NCBI GenBank assembly: GCA_030052745.1
Contig: JANBVO010000003.1
Coordinates: 1,550,001-1,614,000, forward strand
DNA from: Pleurostoma richardsiae
Taxonomy: Eukaryota; Ascomycota; Sordariomycetes; Calosphaeriales; Pleurostomataceae
Direction of reading: 5' to 3'
Length of the DNA: 64,000 nucleotides
Shown: positions 12,960 to 25,597 of the stretch, one piece after another
Numbering within the stretch: the stretch's first letter is position 1
How the letters are laid out: each line of letters starts with the position of its first letter
Notes under the pieces: model-generated
Databases searched by the model: none
Told to the model about the DNA's origin: nothing
What the model saw: the letters and a program-made list of their open reading frames with translations, nothing else
Translations under genes and position numbers: made by a program

Positions 12960-15263
12960 GGCGGATGATCAGAAGAATGAGGAGCTCGGTGTTGAGTTGG
13001 CATAGCGGGACGGGTGCCCTGGATGAGTATCAAAAAGTTGTATATAGATGGGAGACTGCTCCAGGATACACATTGAAAACATGGCTTTATGAACACAGCT
13101 ACGTCCCGGATGATACGGTAAAGATATTTCCTTTCTTCTTCCAGCGCCCCTACTTCCTCCCAGGGCGCCGTCTCGCGCTCACAGACGGCATGTCAAGCAG
13201 CCCACGTGCCTATTTGTCGCGCGTACCTGGTCCTGTCTCTGTACGAAGAGGACGCAGGGGGCCGAGAAGACCTATGCGACGACGACTGCAGGACGACACG
13301 TCCACATCGCCACCGTCTCTGACATCGTCTCCCTCTCCTTGCTCCCGAACAACCAAACCCATGTTTGACGAGCAATCCCAACAGGTTGACCCAGAACCAG
13401 TCCTGCAGGCCGGCCCCGTGCTCCGGCTGAAATGTCCACCAGATCTAGCAAAGCTTGCTACCCCTAGCCCCAGCGGGGCTGATCGGAGCGGCCAAGACGG
13501 ATTGTGCAGTTGATGTAGGAACTGTAGTGACTGTTGGGTAGGCTGAGCGGCTAGATACTTTATGCGCGGCTAGTTCAGACGAGAGAGTGGCTAGTTGGGG
13601 ATCGCTGAGTACTTGTACTGTAGCGCAAATCTGTAGGTTCTGACGCATCGTTTCCAGGGCCGGACAGACCAGACCCGGACCGCAGTTCCAAATACGGAAC
13701 GTTGGGCAGCCGAACCTCTCTTACTGGACACAGTTCAAGAGTTGCAGAAGTCGCCATGGACACAACGATCTGGAACATGCCAGACCAGACTGATCGGTGC
13801 TCGAGATGTGGAAATCATGAATTCATGCTCTTATGATGGGTAGATGATCTAGCTATATTATCAGAAGACCGGCCCTGTTGAGTGGACACGAGGGAGATCC
13901 AGGAAAAGTTGAAGGACCGAGGACATGGCAGCGAGGATTTGCTCCCTGATAACTCCATGACCGACCACTGAGGTGCTTCTCCTGTCCTCCCCCTCCCACC
14001 CTTCCCGGCTGGTCTTCGTAAGGAAAGAGGGAAAAATCTGCGGCAAAAAGAAACAGCTCGTCCCGGTATATAAAGCACGATGCCCAGATATTCGCACCAA
14101 AGGAAAATATGACGCGCTCAAGACCAAATCCGATAGAAAGCCTCCGCAGCGTCCTGGCCAGACCCGTGGTTCGGCTGCGCCTGTTGCGTCGCGATTGCCC
14201 GTCCACTCCTCTTCGTTCCGTCCCTCTCTGCGACGGCAACACCCGATGTGGAAGGGATGTACAGCCGCCAAAGTACCGAAGCAGAACCAGGGAGGCCTGC
14301 GAGTGACTGGACTCGACTTCGACCCCTCTCAGATGCAGAACCAAACCCAGCCAAAGGCAACCTTAATATCAATGCCCTCAATATGCCCCTTTCCGTTCGA
14401 GATTTCTCTCCTGTGTATGTTGTGCCTCCCAAAGTTGTTTTCCCTCCACGCCGAATGTGTGTATCCTTTGCTGATGAGACCGAGCGATTCCATTTTCTCT
14501 TCCTCTTGCGGCCTGAATGTCGAAGGATGCGGTTTCTGTCCCTTTTGTCGCTTTTTCTTGGTCCGTGCCGCTCGAAAAGGTGTACTCGTCGTACTCCTAG
14601 GATGGTTTGCCCAGCACCTTTATATCCCCCTTCGCCAGTGCCTCCCACCCGTCCGCAAATGAGGCAGAGACGGGAAACAGAATCAGAAGTAAACTCCACG
14701 CGATCCGGATGCGCGGAGGGCGATGTCCTCCGCTGCGACAAACGGTGTAGACGACGCCCGAGGCTGATGCCTGACCGACCGACCACGCGCCTTGCCTGCC
14801 ATGATGAATTCGTGCCAAGATGATGAAAGCCAAATTCGTGAATATGATACCCGCTACAAGCAGATTGAAATGAAACACCGAAACATGCCCTGCCCGTCTC
14901 CTAGGGCTAACCGCTTTCTGAGAACTCCATCCCAAGTTGAAAATGAGCAAGAACGCAAATGGGGAATCACTCCATCTCGAAATGAACCTCTTCACAACAC
15001 GACGCTTAACCACCCCTGCCTGCCGTAGATGCGAATGCAAGCGGAGATGCAAATCTGAAGTAAGCCAAAGTTCCCAAAACGAATCCACGAGCCGTAGCCC
15101 AACATTCGGAGGCCATGAGAACGGTGTAATCAAGGATGGCCCTATCTGAGTTCGAATAACCGCTATCTCTTCTCAGGTGGCTGGACCGGCCAGGCGCGAC
15201 TCAGTTCGATAGACGCCTGAAGCAGACGACACGGCAGCTGGGCGGACCTCGAGGTCCAACACA
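12960..15263. other. Convergent intergenic region (HOM2 / SCW1-like 3' ends)
   Basis: About 2.3 kb lies between two convergent stops and probably contains both 3' untranslated regions. Open frames at 13973-14662 (+), 14118-14786 (-) and 14597-15133 (-) overlap one another and show no domain. They look like chance frames in low-stop sequence. Confidence 0.4.
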
Positions 15264-16994
15264 TTATCTCCCCGTCATATAGGCTGGAAAACTGGATGAT
15301 GCACTGGACATCATGGACCCTGCGCCGGCGGTTGCCATTGTGCCGTGATACACAGAACTGTTCCACGGGCTGTTCGATCCGCTAGAATAGGAGGAACCGT
15401 TGTAACTGCTACCATTTCCAGAGGTGAAGGACGCCGTCGATGTGCCGTAGGAGGCTCGGCCGAGACCTGGGGGAGCAGAGAGACCGGGAGGAGGTCCATT
15501 CGCGGTCGTGAATCCATTTGCAGAGCCACCTGGGATCCCTGCAATCCCGTTCACTCCTGACATGGAGCCCGACATCCCCTGCCCTGTCTGCTGGCCAGAT
15601 CGGACACCAAGGGGATTCTTGGAAAAGCTCAAACGAATCCCCCCCTTCACGCTGTTATGCAGCGGATGACCATACAACTCGTGCAATGCCTTTGTCGCGA
15701 AGGACACGTCTTCGAATTCCACAAAGCACATGGGGCCATTCTGCTTCGTGCGGAAACACAGCCGCTTGTAACCCCGTTGCTTGGAGAACATGGCCTTAAG
15801 CTCTTCTTCGGACGTGTCGATCGGAAGATTCCCGACGTAGAGGGTATTGCAGGGAGGATTCTGATCAGCAGGGTTCACCGGAGGGAAGTTGTGTCTCTGA
15901 AAATGCTGCCCTCCCATCTGATAATTCATGGACGACCCTCCGCCGTTCAGGACGGTCGGCGACATGGTACTGGCGTGTGCTGACAAGGAAGTCATGCCTG
16001 GGTGACCGTAGGGCGGCATAGAGGACGGCCCCGTCGTGGTATTCAAGGAGAGGGACGCCATGCGTGTGATTGGGATCATTGGTGCGGTTGCGCGACGCTG
16101 GCTAGTCAGCGAACCATTCTCGGCGTATGCGACGGGGTCCTTGAGAAGCTCGCCAGTCTCGTCATCGTCTGCGACATCCTTAATGGTAGTCTTTCCCGAG
16201 TTGTGTGTGCGCTCAGTGAGGTGATTGCCGATAGGAGACTGCGGAGAGAAGAGACTGTGGTAGCGACTAGAAGGTTCCGTGCTTCCGATGTCTCCAGCGC
16301 CATATATCGACGCCGTTGACGGCGAGATCTTGTCCAGTGACTGGTAGCTTCCGTTGAACCGAGAAGGCTGCCTGGACGAAGTAGCCGAGGAATTCGCTGA
16401 GGAATTCGCGCTCTTTGCAGCTGCGGGAATCGATGTGTCGACTGGAAACCTCCTACCGGAGGTCGGGCTCGATCCGATGACTTCCACGCTCATCTCAGCA
16501 TCGTTAGAGATGTTTGATTTCCCATCCAACATGTTTTTGGCCTCGTGAGCACCAGCCGGAGTCCTGAATCTGAGGAGCGCGGAGCGAAAGCCCATATCGT
16601 CTGACTGATCTGGTGGCAAGACCTCAACATCAATCAGTTCCTTTGAGAATACCATCATCAATCGAAGCGACTCCTCCGACGTGTTCATCGGCAGCCGTCG
16701 AATCAAGGCCATGGATGCAGCGCCGGGGCTAGCGACGAATGGTGTCCCGACCGGCTTAGGCGCATCGCGGTCGGGCGGATGCACGGCTGTCAGCGAAAGA
16801 GGGTAACCGGCCGGCCGGAAGGGCTGCTGCGACTGAGGAAGATAAGTGGACGCGGCCATCGCATTCTTGGTCGCTGTGGTCACTGGGGGGTAATGGCTGG
16901 AGCGGCTGGCGCGATGTGAGGTTAATGCAGCGAAGGAGGACGCAGACGAGGTTGCTGTTGAGGATGCGCCTGGTATGCTCTGATCCCCGTTCAT
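15264..16994 (-). CDS. scw1: RNA-binding protein with two RRMs (Scw1 / Whi3 type)
   Basis: Single exon, 576 residues. The C-terminal RRM (about 380-455) carries RNP2 LYVGNLP and an RNP1-like CFVEFED. This RRM type is diagnostic of Schizosaccharomyces Scw1 and yeast Whi3, with [13 protein letters not shown] at its end. A divergent first RRM lies at about 92-160 ([13 protein letters not shown]). The rest is Ser/Thr/Pro/Gly-rich and disordered, and the tail after RRM2 is Gly/Ser/Tyr-rich. In the family, Scw1 negatively regulates cell-wall and septum formation and Whi3 binds mRNAs that control cell-cycle start, mostly in the cytoplasm. The ATG at 16994 gives a short Ser/Ala-rich N-terminus. A long pyrimidine-rich leader precedes the gene on its own strand. 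Function in this species is inferred from the family. Confidence 0.92.
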   Translation of the reverse strand: MNGDQSIPGASSTATSSASSFAALTSHRASRSSHYPPVTTATKNAMAASTYLPQSQQPFRPAGYPLSLTAVHPPDRDAPKPVGTPFVASPGAASMALIRRLPMNTSEESLRLMMVFSKELIDVEVLPPDQSDDMGFRSALLRFRTPAGAHEAKNMLDGKSNISNDAEMSVEVIGSSPTSGRRFPVDTSIPAAAKSANSSANSSATSSRQPSRFNGSYQSLDKISPSTASIYGAGDIGSTEPSSRYHSLFSPQSPIGNHLTERTHNSGKTTIKDVADDDETGELLKDPVAYAENGSLTSQRRATAPMIPITRMASLSLNTTTGPSSMPPYGHPGMTSLSAHASTMSPTVLNGGGSSMNYQMGGQHFQRHNFPPVNPADQNPPCNTLYVGNLPIDTSEEELKAMFSKQRGYKRLCFRTKQNGPMCFVEFEDVSFATKALHELYGHPLHNSVKGGIRLSFSKNPLGVRSGQQTGQGMSGSMSGVNGIAGIPGGSANGFTTANGPPPGLSAPPGLGRASYGTSTASFTSGNGSSYNGSSYSSGSNSPWNSSVYHGTMATAGAGSMMSSASSSFPAYMTGR

Positions 16995-17079
16995 GAGTCG
17001 CGATGCATGCGAGGCAGCCCTATGGGACTGGTGACTGAGGCGACGATCGCGCTGATCGAATCAGGTCCCAAGTGGTGGA

Positions 17080-17640
17080 ATTGTGGAGAGGAGCGTATCA
17101 GGAAGTCGCGAAAGACGTCGGTGGAATCGAGGCCGTCCCTCGTTCGGGCCAAGACGCGACTATAAATTCTCAGGAGAGCAGGTAGGAGCCGACGCGAGTT
17201 GCAGGCGCACGCGCAATATAAGAAGGGCGCGACGCAGGAATGCTGGCGGGTTGGAGTGTGTTGTCGACGTCGAGGTCAGGTTAGGGAAACGCAAGGACGC
17301 GGTGGGAGGTGACGGAGGAGGGAGGGTACGAAGTGGTGAGGTAATACAGCGGGACAAGAAGAAAAGGAATGAAGAGATTGGGGGTTGGAGAAGGAATTTG
17401 GTGCGATGGAAGGGGGGGTGGCAGGTGTGAAATGCAGATTGATAGAGACAAGATGAGCTGCTGCTGCTGCTTTTTTGTTGTGAGACTGGCGCGGCGCTGC
17501 CTGTGACGGGCGGGAGGGTTTCCTGTCGCAAGTTGGGGAAACAGGTTTTGAATTGCGGCCGGGAGTGCGTGAGGTGAGGTGCGAGGTACGCAGTCCAAGG
17601 TGGGAGCAGAGACGGGGAGGTATGTACCCCAAGGGCGATA
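17080..17640 (-). promoter_or_regulatory. Pyrimidine-rich leader/promoter of the SCW1-like gene
   Basis: Read on the minus strand this stretch is strongly C/T-rich, especially 17280-17480. That is typical of fungal core promoters and 5' leaders just ahead of transcription starts. It lies immediately upstream of the ATG at 16994. No discrete factor site stands out. Confidence 0.35.
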
Positions 17641-17921
17641 GCTCACGCTAACTTTGATCAGATACAAGGCCTGATTAAGGTAAAGCGCGAAGTATGCCAC
17701 CGTCAGGTAGTCGCGACGGTACTTCGATGCAGGTCGAGTCGCTCGATACGGCAAGGCCGCACCTGTGGCGCAGGAATCGAAGGCAGGGAGACAATGCTTT
17801 TTCCTTAGCGCCTGATAGGCAGCTACCTGTGGGCAGCTCCTGAGGTACCTGGAGTACATGCGGTTCCTGAGGTACCCGTACCTTCCAGGTTCCCTTGCCT
17901 TATCCTCGGTCCCCGTTGCGC

Positions 17922-17923
<2 letters not shown>

Positions 17924-17962
<39 letters not shown>
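17924..17962. repeat. (GA)n microsatellite
   Basis: An uninterrupted GA/AG dinucleotide run of about 19 units. It is flanked on the left by repeated gaggtacc motifs (17842-17881). It translates to an Arg-Glu repeat in one frame, which is a by-product and not a gene. Confidence 0.95.
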
Positions 17963-17965
<3 letters not shown>

Positions 17966-20900
17966 GCGAAGCTTCCAAGGAAGGTGCGAAGCCCGCCTCC
18001 TCGAGTGTTTATGAGTATCGAGATCAGTCATCTTTTACGGCAAGGACGATCCATCGTAGGTACTCGCAGCGGCATCAGACAGTCCACAGGAACGGAAGGC
18101 ACGACTGCCGGAAACATTAATAATGTTCGGTTAAGGACACCAGACATCACTGGCACTGAGGGAGACGGGGAGTCAGGTACTCAAGGAAGCAGTGTGAGAG
18201 GTATCGGTTGCGTACCCACCTATGATCCGGGAGCTACTTCAAGGTGAAGGGTGAAGAGCGGCGACGGCACGCTTCTGCAGGACGGCATGCGTCTCCTCCG
18301 TTGGCATACAGAAAGATAAGCACAGAGAGAGGTGCGGAGTACCTCAAGATTGTGGTGTGAGCCTGTGAGGTGTGTGCGCGACTAAAAACGATGCACTTAT
18401 CATCTAAGTTAACCGCCTCCCATGCAGAGCTCCTGGACGGTCTCGCTCTCAAGACTTTCGCACACGGGGAAACCGGCGGTAGCCCCATTAAGACCTGCAG
18501 AGGTGGATCCGACGATGATACCTACACAGCCCGAACGCAAGATCTCTAGAGCCACGGCCTGGCGCGCAGCGACTGTGAGGAATTGTTGGGTCAATCGCTC
18601 TGCTGTCTCAGGGGGTGGTGTGTCGTCATCTGGTAGTGATGACAGGCACCAAGCGCGCTACTGTACGGTTGATGGAGGGGCCAGCTTCCAGGCCCATTGC
18701 TGATCGGACGCTGTAGTTGCGTACCTTAGCTGCACGCCCAAGTCTTCAGGACTTAAGGGGACGCTGCCGAATTACTGACTGGCGCCGCCCCGGACGGAGC
18801 AGTATGCCGCAAGTCAGTTCGGCCGGGAACAAAGATAGGTTTGTTGGAAGATGCCGTCTGCAGAAACACGCGTTCAAAGTGGTACCGGCAGTGGAGTGTC
18901 GTCGAACTCTGTTCGGGGCTATCGTGGCATTCACAGGGCAAAGCAGGTCTGGGGTGGTGGGGCGTCATCATGGTAAACTTTGACTACAGGTAGGCTCAAG
19001 GTCGCGAGCTTCGTATGTGCAGAACTGGCGGGACGGGAAGCTCGCCCCCAGAGACACCTTGCTCTGCGCTAGAATATCTCAGGCAGCACGTCAGGGATGT
19101 GTGCTCTTTTCCATTCGATCTCGCGATGCTCGGTGTTACGTACTCGACATGGCGAGAGCGCCGAACGCACTTCTTGACGCCGCGATTGGGTGCTCGCACG
19201 TGTGACGCTTGGCTGCTGGCACTATCATCGCGGATGAGCTATCGTGCCAATCATCAGTGATCTGCGCCAAACGTACATGAGCTGCCCCTGCTAGCGGCCC
19301 AGCCGGGAAAGTTTGACGCTGGACACTAGACCGAGTAGGGTGAACGCTTGTCCTCGGTCCAGTGCCCCGAGAGTTCGAGCACAGTTCGAGCACCGCCGAA
19401 CAAGTGGAGAGAAACCGTCCAACGGCGAGGGAAGGGCCTGGGACGATACGGCTTCCTTATCATCGCAAGAGGAAAGATGCAGACATTTACACATCCGTAG
19501 CGGAGCACGCACTAGCCGAAAGCACGTCAGTGTGAGTCGTACGCTTCAAATTAACTGGCTTTTTCAAGTATTCTGGTGTTCTTCGCCCAGAATCGAGGGA
19601 GTGTCTTGAGGTACGGTAGCCGCACCGTTATCTGGTTTGGCAGGCGCAAGACGGCATGTCACCCCACGCAACAACTGCTAACCAGGGGGCTGCGCCGTGT
19701 AGGAGAAGTGTGGGAGGGTACAGGCCAACCCCTTCTCCCAGCAACGCGCCTGGCTGTCGACGAAACCGCAGCTCCCATTCCCATGCCAGCGGGACAGTCC
19801 GGTGGATATGCAAGTCCTTCCTGAGCCCTGCCCGGCTACAGTACCTGACCAGCTGTCAACTGGGAGGCTGGGGCAAGCTGTTCAGATCCGCACTGGTGAG
19901 ACCACTTCAAGAGGCGCCGAAACACATCAACTGGTAACTGCTGCATGTTCTCTCTCAACCACTGGTCGGCACTGGCCGTAGAGTAAATATCTTGCTCCAC
20001 TCTGCTTTGGACCGACAGAGCCATAGCCAAAATCGGCAGATTGGTCTCGTCTCAAGGCATCGTGGCGTCCTCTATCCTACCTTGAACCGCGGAGGGATGA
20101 GCACGTCCGTACTGCACGCCGTCACTGCTTGCGTCGGAGCAATTAAAAGGGGGGGCGCATACAGATACACACACTCACAGCGGACTGCAGGCGGCACCCT
20201 GCACCGACCCTCTTCCTCAGAACAGTTGCGTTCTCCTATGGTGGGTCTTAGTGGCTATATCCGTGTGCCCCTCATTTGGGTGCTCACCGGTCGCGATACC
20301 GTTGCTCATCGGTACCCTCCCTCCGCGACTGGTGTCTGCCCCCCGACAAACCACAATACACGCTTCTGCGAATCGACCTCCTCTTCCTGTGATGCTGTTC
20401 TAGCAGGCCTCCTGGTGTGTGCGTTCGGAGTGTGGTTGCTCAAGGTCTAGACCGGTTGCGTGGTTGGACGGGACAGCAGAGCAATTGGTCCCCTTTTAAC
20501 CCGTGCAGCCTTCACCCGTCGTTGCCGTCTTCCATGGCTGGTGCCACAGTGTCACAGGCTTCTGTGCAAGGGATCTCCCGCGTTCTCCCTTCACCTTCAC
20601 ACCCACTGGCGCTGCAGACCGTTTCCATATCTAGCCGAAGATGTTCGTCATATCATCCTCCACCTTTGCCATACTTACACGAGCATACCTGCTTGGGAGA
20701 GAAGGCGAACGGTGGTCGAAGCGATCACCAGGAATGTAAAAGCATCCACGCAAAATGCCGAGTTTCGAAAAGCGCCCATGCGCGGTCTTGCAAGCCCGCC
20801 GACAGCCAGGGCCTGTGCAAAGTGGTCGAGACGACTCCACCCCGGAATGTCCCAGAGTCGGACCATCTTGTCTAAGCCACATGCACCTCTTCATTGCGCC

Positions 20901-21431
20901 CCGATCGGGTAAAGTGCGCTCAATGGGCCACGGCCCTCGACCGTTTCTGCTCGAGGGATCTGTCTTAGGACGATCGCGCAAAGACTTCCGTCACCCCTTT
21001 TCCTTTTCCCAAGGTCCAGAACAGGGGAGAAGATGAGCTGCGCGGCTGCAAATCCCATAGCCCCAAAACTTGCCGCCCTCCTCCTCTGGCGACCGAGTAA
21101 TTACGGGATCCCCCGTGCGGTCGGTGCAGATTGTTGTCGGCGCAATCATCGACGCCCCACCCATGCGTTTCCCAGTGGACGGATGGCGAGCTCTCAAGGG
21201 CCGGGGTTGAGATTGGAAGACTCCTCTCTGCTCTCTGCTGCTCCCTCAGCCCTAATGGGTGAGTGGACTGACTGCTGCTCTGCACTAGCGCGCCTGCATC
21301 GTTTGGGCTCGTGAAGCCTGCGCCAAGACCTCCCGGTCGCTCCTGCCGGCGTCCCAGTCTCGGCTGTCGAATTTTAGCGCCTGATCCGTGCTCACCCGGG
21401 GTCTAGCGTCCACCTAAGATGGCAGTGATGG

Positions 21432-21469
21432 GTATCTTGCCTACTAGAGTAGGTAGGTACCTAAGATAC
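21432..21469. repeat. Imperfect palindrome with GGTACCT core
   Basis: The arms gtatctt (21432-21438) and aagatac (21463-21469) are perfect inverted repeats. Inside them gcctac pairs with gtaggt around a short loop, and the right arm includes a taggtaggtacct motif. A second aaggtaggtacct copy follows at about 21487-21499. It could be a small hairpin or the end of a degraded miniature element. No target-site duplication was identified. Confidence 0.5.
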
Positions 21470-23473
21470 GTCTCTAACTAGTGGTAAGGTAGGTACCTCC
21501 GTCCACACACTCTGGTGGTCCGCCTGCGACTCCGTATCCACGTCCAACCTGAAATGGTCCTTCTCACAGTCTCTCTGGATCACGGTTCTGCATCATGACG
21601 ATCAGAAACTGTGGCCTCATCTTCAGCTTGGTCACTATATTCTGAGGAATACAGCTTCTCGCTTGACTTAGTGTAAGATCTGCAGCTAGCCAGCGACCCT
21701 GTTGCACGATTGACACAACACGCATTTGCTCTAGCGGCCGTGTATCGACGTACGGCGGACTTTGGGCAAGCGGCCTGCTGCCTTCCTTCATGTTTCGTGT
21801 TCTCGATGGGCTTATCGAGTCTGTCTCGTCAGATGCCATCATGATGACGGTAGCATTATGAAGACTCGAGGTCGCATAAAGGACGGCATCTTTAAAGCGA
21901 GACCGCCCGGGCTGGATCATCTTTCTTAGACAGGTAGACCCTTCGACTGGCCTCATGCCGTGAGGTGAGAGCCTCCAATCGTCAGAGCCCACATCAGCAT
22001 CGCATCTTGATATCGGTCTCCCCCTGCCGCTAGGATTCGCACGTGTCGTCGAAGCGATGCTTGCCGAATTGCCTTGGCTACCCCTCTGCATCGTCTTGAC
22101 CATAGACTCGACAGTTGGGCGGCCACGCCTCGGTTGAACCGACGGCGTACCTACAGATCGCCTCATGCAACTCTTTGGCGGTTGGCGTCTTTGCCGCAAA
22201 TGTGGCTTGCGGCACCGGGCCTAGATAACGGAACAGCGTGCACAGTTCAAGCATCCCCCCTCCCGTAACGGTCATTCCGCATTTCAAAGCAAGAGTCCGA
22301 GCAAAGCAAGCGTACACACCATCGCGTCGACAACTCAATACTCATGAGCATGAGCTTGGCGACAGCGTCCTTATAGCACGTGTAGGGCTGCAGCTCAAAG
22401 TCCGTCAGATCACGCTCACATGCTTTATTCGACGCATGTTTCCTGAGACACCCGAGTTGTTTCTGCCGTGGTCACAGGAGTGCAACAAGAGCTCAAACAC
22501 CTCAGACTCTGACCCTAAAACGTGTCGATAATCTCGATCATACCAGCCCCCTGGGCTCCCAGGAATATTCAAGCGTATTACAATGGGGTCCATTTCGGAG
22601 GATAGTCCTGGTACAGTACCCTTTCACCCGCTAGGACGTCGTTCGGCTCCAAACAAGGCTCCTTGACAATTTTTAACGACTCCTTTTAGGGAGGATCTTC
22701 ACTTGTTCTCCACTCGTCGGGGAGCACATGCGCTCTCCGATATGCGAAGGATGCGGATGGTCTCTGCTGCAGTCTGCACTTGCACCCACTGCCAACTGCT
22801 AGCGTATACTGCCATGCCCGGCAGTCCATTCCGCCAGGTCTTTGTGTCTCTGACTGCCTGTTGGTTCAGGAGTCGCCATGTCTAAGCTGCCACATCGTCA
22901 CTCTGAACGTTTCTTCAAGGGGAAAGGTGCACTCCTACACAAAGTGGTCGAGCTCGGGAATGAGACAAGCTGCCCTTGAAATTGACATTCACTGGCAGAG
23001 GTTCTCACTGGCCCGTTCTTCGCATGGCGCTACTGCGGCGTGGCCCTCGTCCAGTCACCTCCGGATGCAGAACCCTGAAACTGACAAGGATGGGCCGATG
23101 AGCTCCCAGGGAAGCCTCTCCATCCCAGGGGGCGTACCGGAGCCCATGCGGTACATTTTGTGAAATGCCACCCCAAATCAAACTGTTGAGAAGTGGCCTT
23201 CAAGATTCTCCTTGCACGAATGGCAAGGCAGTAAAGTTATAGTTATTTTCGGATGTACTCCCACCCTTCTGCCTTTCCACGCATGAATCGAGGCCCGAGC
23301 CACAGGTCGGCACAGTACGTAAGGGACTCACAACTACCGTAAGGTCTCGATGGGCACGGAACTGTCAGACGTGAGACGGAGCTCGAGAAGTTGCTAGTTG
23401 GAGCCCACCGCTATTGCTTGTGAATCCAGGTGTCGCCGCCACCTCGTGAAGATATCGAGTACTCTCACGTCAC

Positions 23474-23497
23474 AAAAAAAAAAAAAAAAAAAAAAAA
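23474..23497 (+). repeat. Poly(A) tract, 24 bases
   Basis: A pure run of 24 A residues in unique-looking sequence. Such a tract can be a simple repeat or the tail of a retrotransposed LINE/SINE copy. No upstream element body, RNA polymerase III box or flanking duplication was recognised. Confidence 0.9.
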
Positions 23498-24569
23498 GCA
23501 AAGACATCGCCTCTGAATGCATACTACAAACATCCGATGCTCTAAGCTGGACACTCTACACTGGCTGACGTTTCAGGGATGATCCTTCTCTGCCCTGTCG
23601 TCATTTGGGTCTTTATGTCCACTATCCCCACCAGATGGTGCTTACCGCATTAACTCGCGGAAAGCCACCCTATTAGTCGACTAGACAGACGCTGGGGCCG
23701 GGTGATGGGTCAGCAAGCGTCTTTCACGCCCGCCGAAGACCGTCGTCTCCGTGGCATTGCCAGCAAGCATGCGAGATGCCGGTGTCCCGTGCAGGAGGAG
23801 GATGTGCCGGCGTTCCAGGCGGCCCCCTAACCTCCCCTTCTCCGTGGTTTGGGCTTCTGGCTTTGGGCTCCCATCTCACATGGACTGGGGGGAGCAATCT
23901 GCGGCTGAAACCTTACCGCCACACCGAGCTTCATCAGCGAGTAAAACTGACCAACAAAAAAAGACCGCCAGATTACCATCGACGCCTCCGCGCGAGATCG
24001 AGCATCATCGAAAACGTCTTTTCCTGGGCAGATCTCATCGAGGATCAGCTGGCTACGGCTGCTGCTCTAGCCTAGAGCTTTCTCTTTTTCAACAAATGAA
24101 AGGGGCCAAACCAGCAACCATCAACCCACCTCGACGTGCTCTAGCCCGCTCTGCTTGCTTACTGAGGGGACGGCCTTCCAATCGGAAGCTGCAGGCGGCA
24201 TATATCATGAAAGAAAAGAGCCTCCTCGAGGTCGGGGCGGGGGGAGTTACTCTTAGGGGCATGCAAGTCGCTGGTGAGGTCGCATGTGCATGTTCTCCTC
24301 GTCGAGCGCCAGTTCTCAAGGCTCTGGCTTTTTTTTGTCCTGCTACGTCGCGATGCGTTGAGCAGAACAACCTTGTCCCCCCTCCAGCTTACAGTACCAT
24401 GTTATTACTCTTCCCCTGCCTGTCTTGGCACCGGAGATCCTGTGACAGGGGCGCGTCTTCCGCCCCCCTTCGACTTCGTTTCTTCATCGAAAGAAAAAAA
24501 GCCCGCACCAAGGGAGGCGGCTTCGCGCCGCTTGTCACGTCTCCTGATAGACGCCACTGGAGACTGATC

Positions 24570-24665
24570 TGCCACTCTTTTCCCCTGTCCGTATCTCCTT
24601 TCCCCCTTCCCCTCCCTTCCCTCCTCTCTCCCCTCCGCTCCGCTCCACCTCCTCTTGCTGCGCCT
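24570..24665 (+). promoter_or_regulatory. Long pyrimidine tract
   Basis: About 95 bases that are nearly all C and T on the plus strand. In filamentous fungi such tracts commonly sit just upstream of transcription starts, but no plus-strand gene is evident downstream before the minus-strand beta-helix gene. It may mark a non-coding transcript or an unrecognised gene. Confidence 0.25.
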
Positions 24666-25597
24666 GCCCGGCCTTGGCCCCCGGGGCCTGGGCCTCGCGA
24701 CTTATCTCGAGGGGGGCGGGAGCATCTCCACTCACACGCGCGCACGTCTTTCGACGGACCAAATCCACACCACACACACGCGCACACCCACCACCAATAC
24801 CTCCCCAACTTAAACCCCCCTCTCGGCTTTCAACGACCTGCATAGCCGTCCAGCAGAGCAGGACCCGTCCAATGCCAGAGGTGGTTAGATGGGTGAGGAG
24901 AGGACGTAACATCCCTGACGGGAAGCACGGAGCAATGCCACACCACCATCATTTGGGGGGAAAGGAATACAAAGTACTTCCTTTTTTGTTCTTGTTCGTC
25001 CGTTCGGCCACCTTTGTTCTCACTCTGTCCCGGACGGAGTACACGGACCACTACAGCCTTATGCCAGTAGAACCGTATTCTGCTCGTACTACGTAGTGGA
25101 AGCGGTTTTAGTAGGAGGCTCCGGTCACCGTTATCCCAGAGCAATCAAGTGACAACACCACGGCATGGAGGACAATCTGGCAATGTTCATTGCGGGCAGG
25201 CGAAAAGCAGGTCAAACTTTGAACCTGCATTTCATCTTCCTTATCTACCAGGGGCGGCCACACCGAAACAAGCTTCTGCAGATCGCTTAGCCTCAAGGTT
25301 CCCAACCCGGCCTCTTCCGGATTGTCCAGCACATGCCCGAAACTGTAAGGTGCAGCCGGATGCCTGTCGAGCTTTTGCAGTATCGGATTGACAGTCAACG
25401 GAAGGTATTCAGTTCGCGAGCGCTCAAGTTCGTGTGAAGGGGCAATGTTACAATGATAATAGCATGTCATGAACCAGAGAAACCCAACAGAAGTGGGAAA
25501 CCGTCTACTCTATTCGTACAGGTATGATGCATAAGTCCTCATGATGCTCTGGGAAGTTCCGTCATGCGCCAGCCGCCCAGAGCCTCAGCATGTGATA

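Larger units (their letters stand above)
16995..25597. other. 8.6 kb gene-poor region
   Basis: This is the longest stretch here without a supported gene. It holds the SCW1-like leader, a (GA)n microsatellite, a 24-base A tract, GGTACCT-containing palindromic motifs and a long pyrimidine tract (about 24570-24660). Open frames occur (for example 21564-22199 -, 22078-22338 -, 22405-22593 -, 23751-24845 +), but none has a recognisable domain, and the minus-strand set could not be joined with normal-sized introns. It may hide an orphan gene, non-coding transcripts or an old degraded element. Confidence 0.4.

Noticed and set aside
12960-13513. Continuation of the HOM2 third-exon frame past its donor site
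   Set aside because: Family alignment needs splicing at 12833/12892 and ends at 12957-12959. The downstream open frame is unrelated sequence.
14118-15133. Minus-strand frames of 222 and 178 codons between HOM2 and the SCW1-like gene
   Set aside because: They overlap each other and plus-strand frames. No motif was found; the region is best read as convergent 3' sequence.
17921-18247. Open frame with an Arg-Glu repeat
   Set aside because: The repeat is the translation of the (GA)n microsatellite, not a protein-coding gene.
21564-22593. Set of minus-strand open frames (211, 86 and 62 codons)
   Set aside because: They could only be joined by implausibly short introns (about 32 nt) and show no domain; the longest begins at a non-ATG codon.
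23751-24845. 364-codon plus-strand open frame
   Set aside because: It runs through a low-complexity C/T-rich tract, is rich in Pro/Arg/His with no domain, and conflicts with several other frames. Likely a chance frame in promoter-like DNA.
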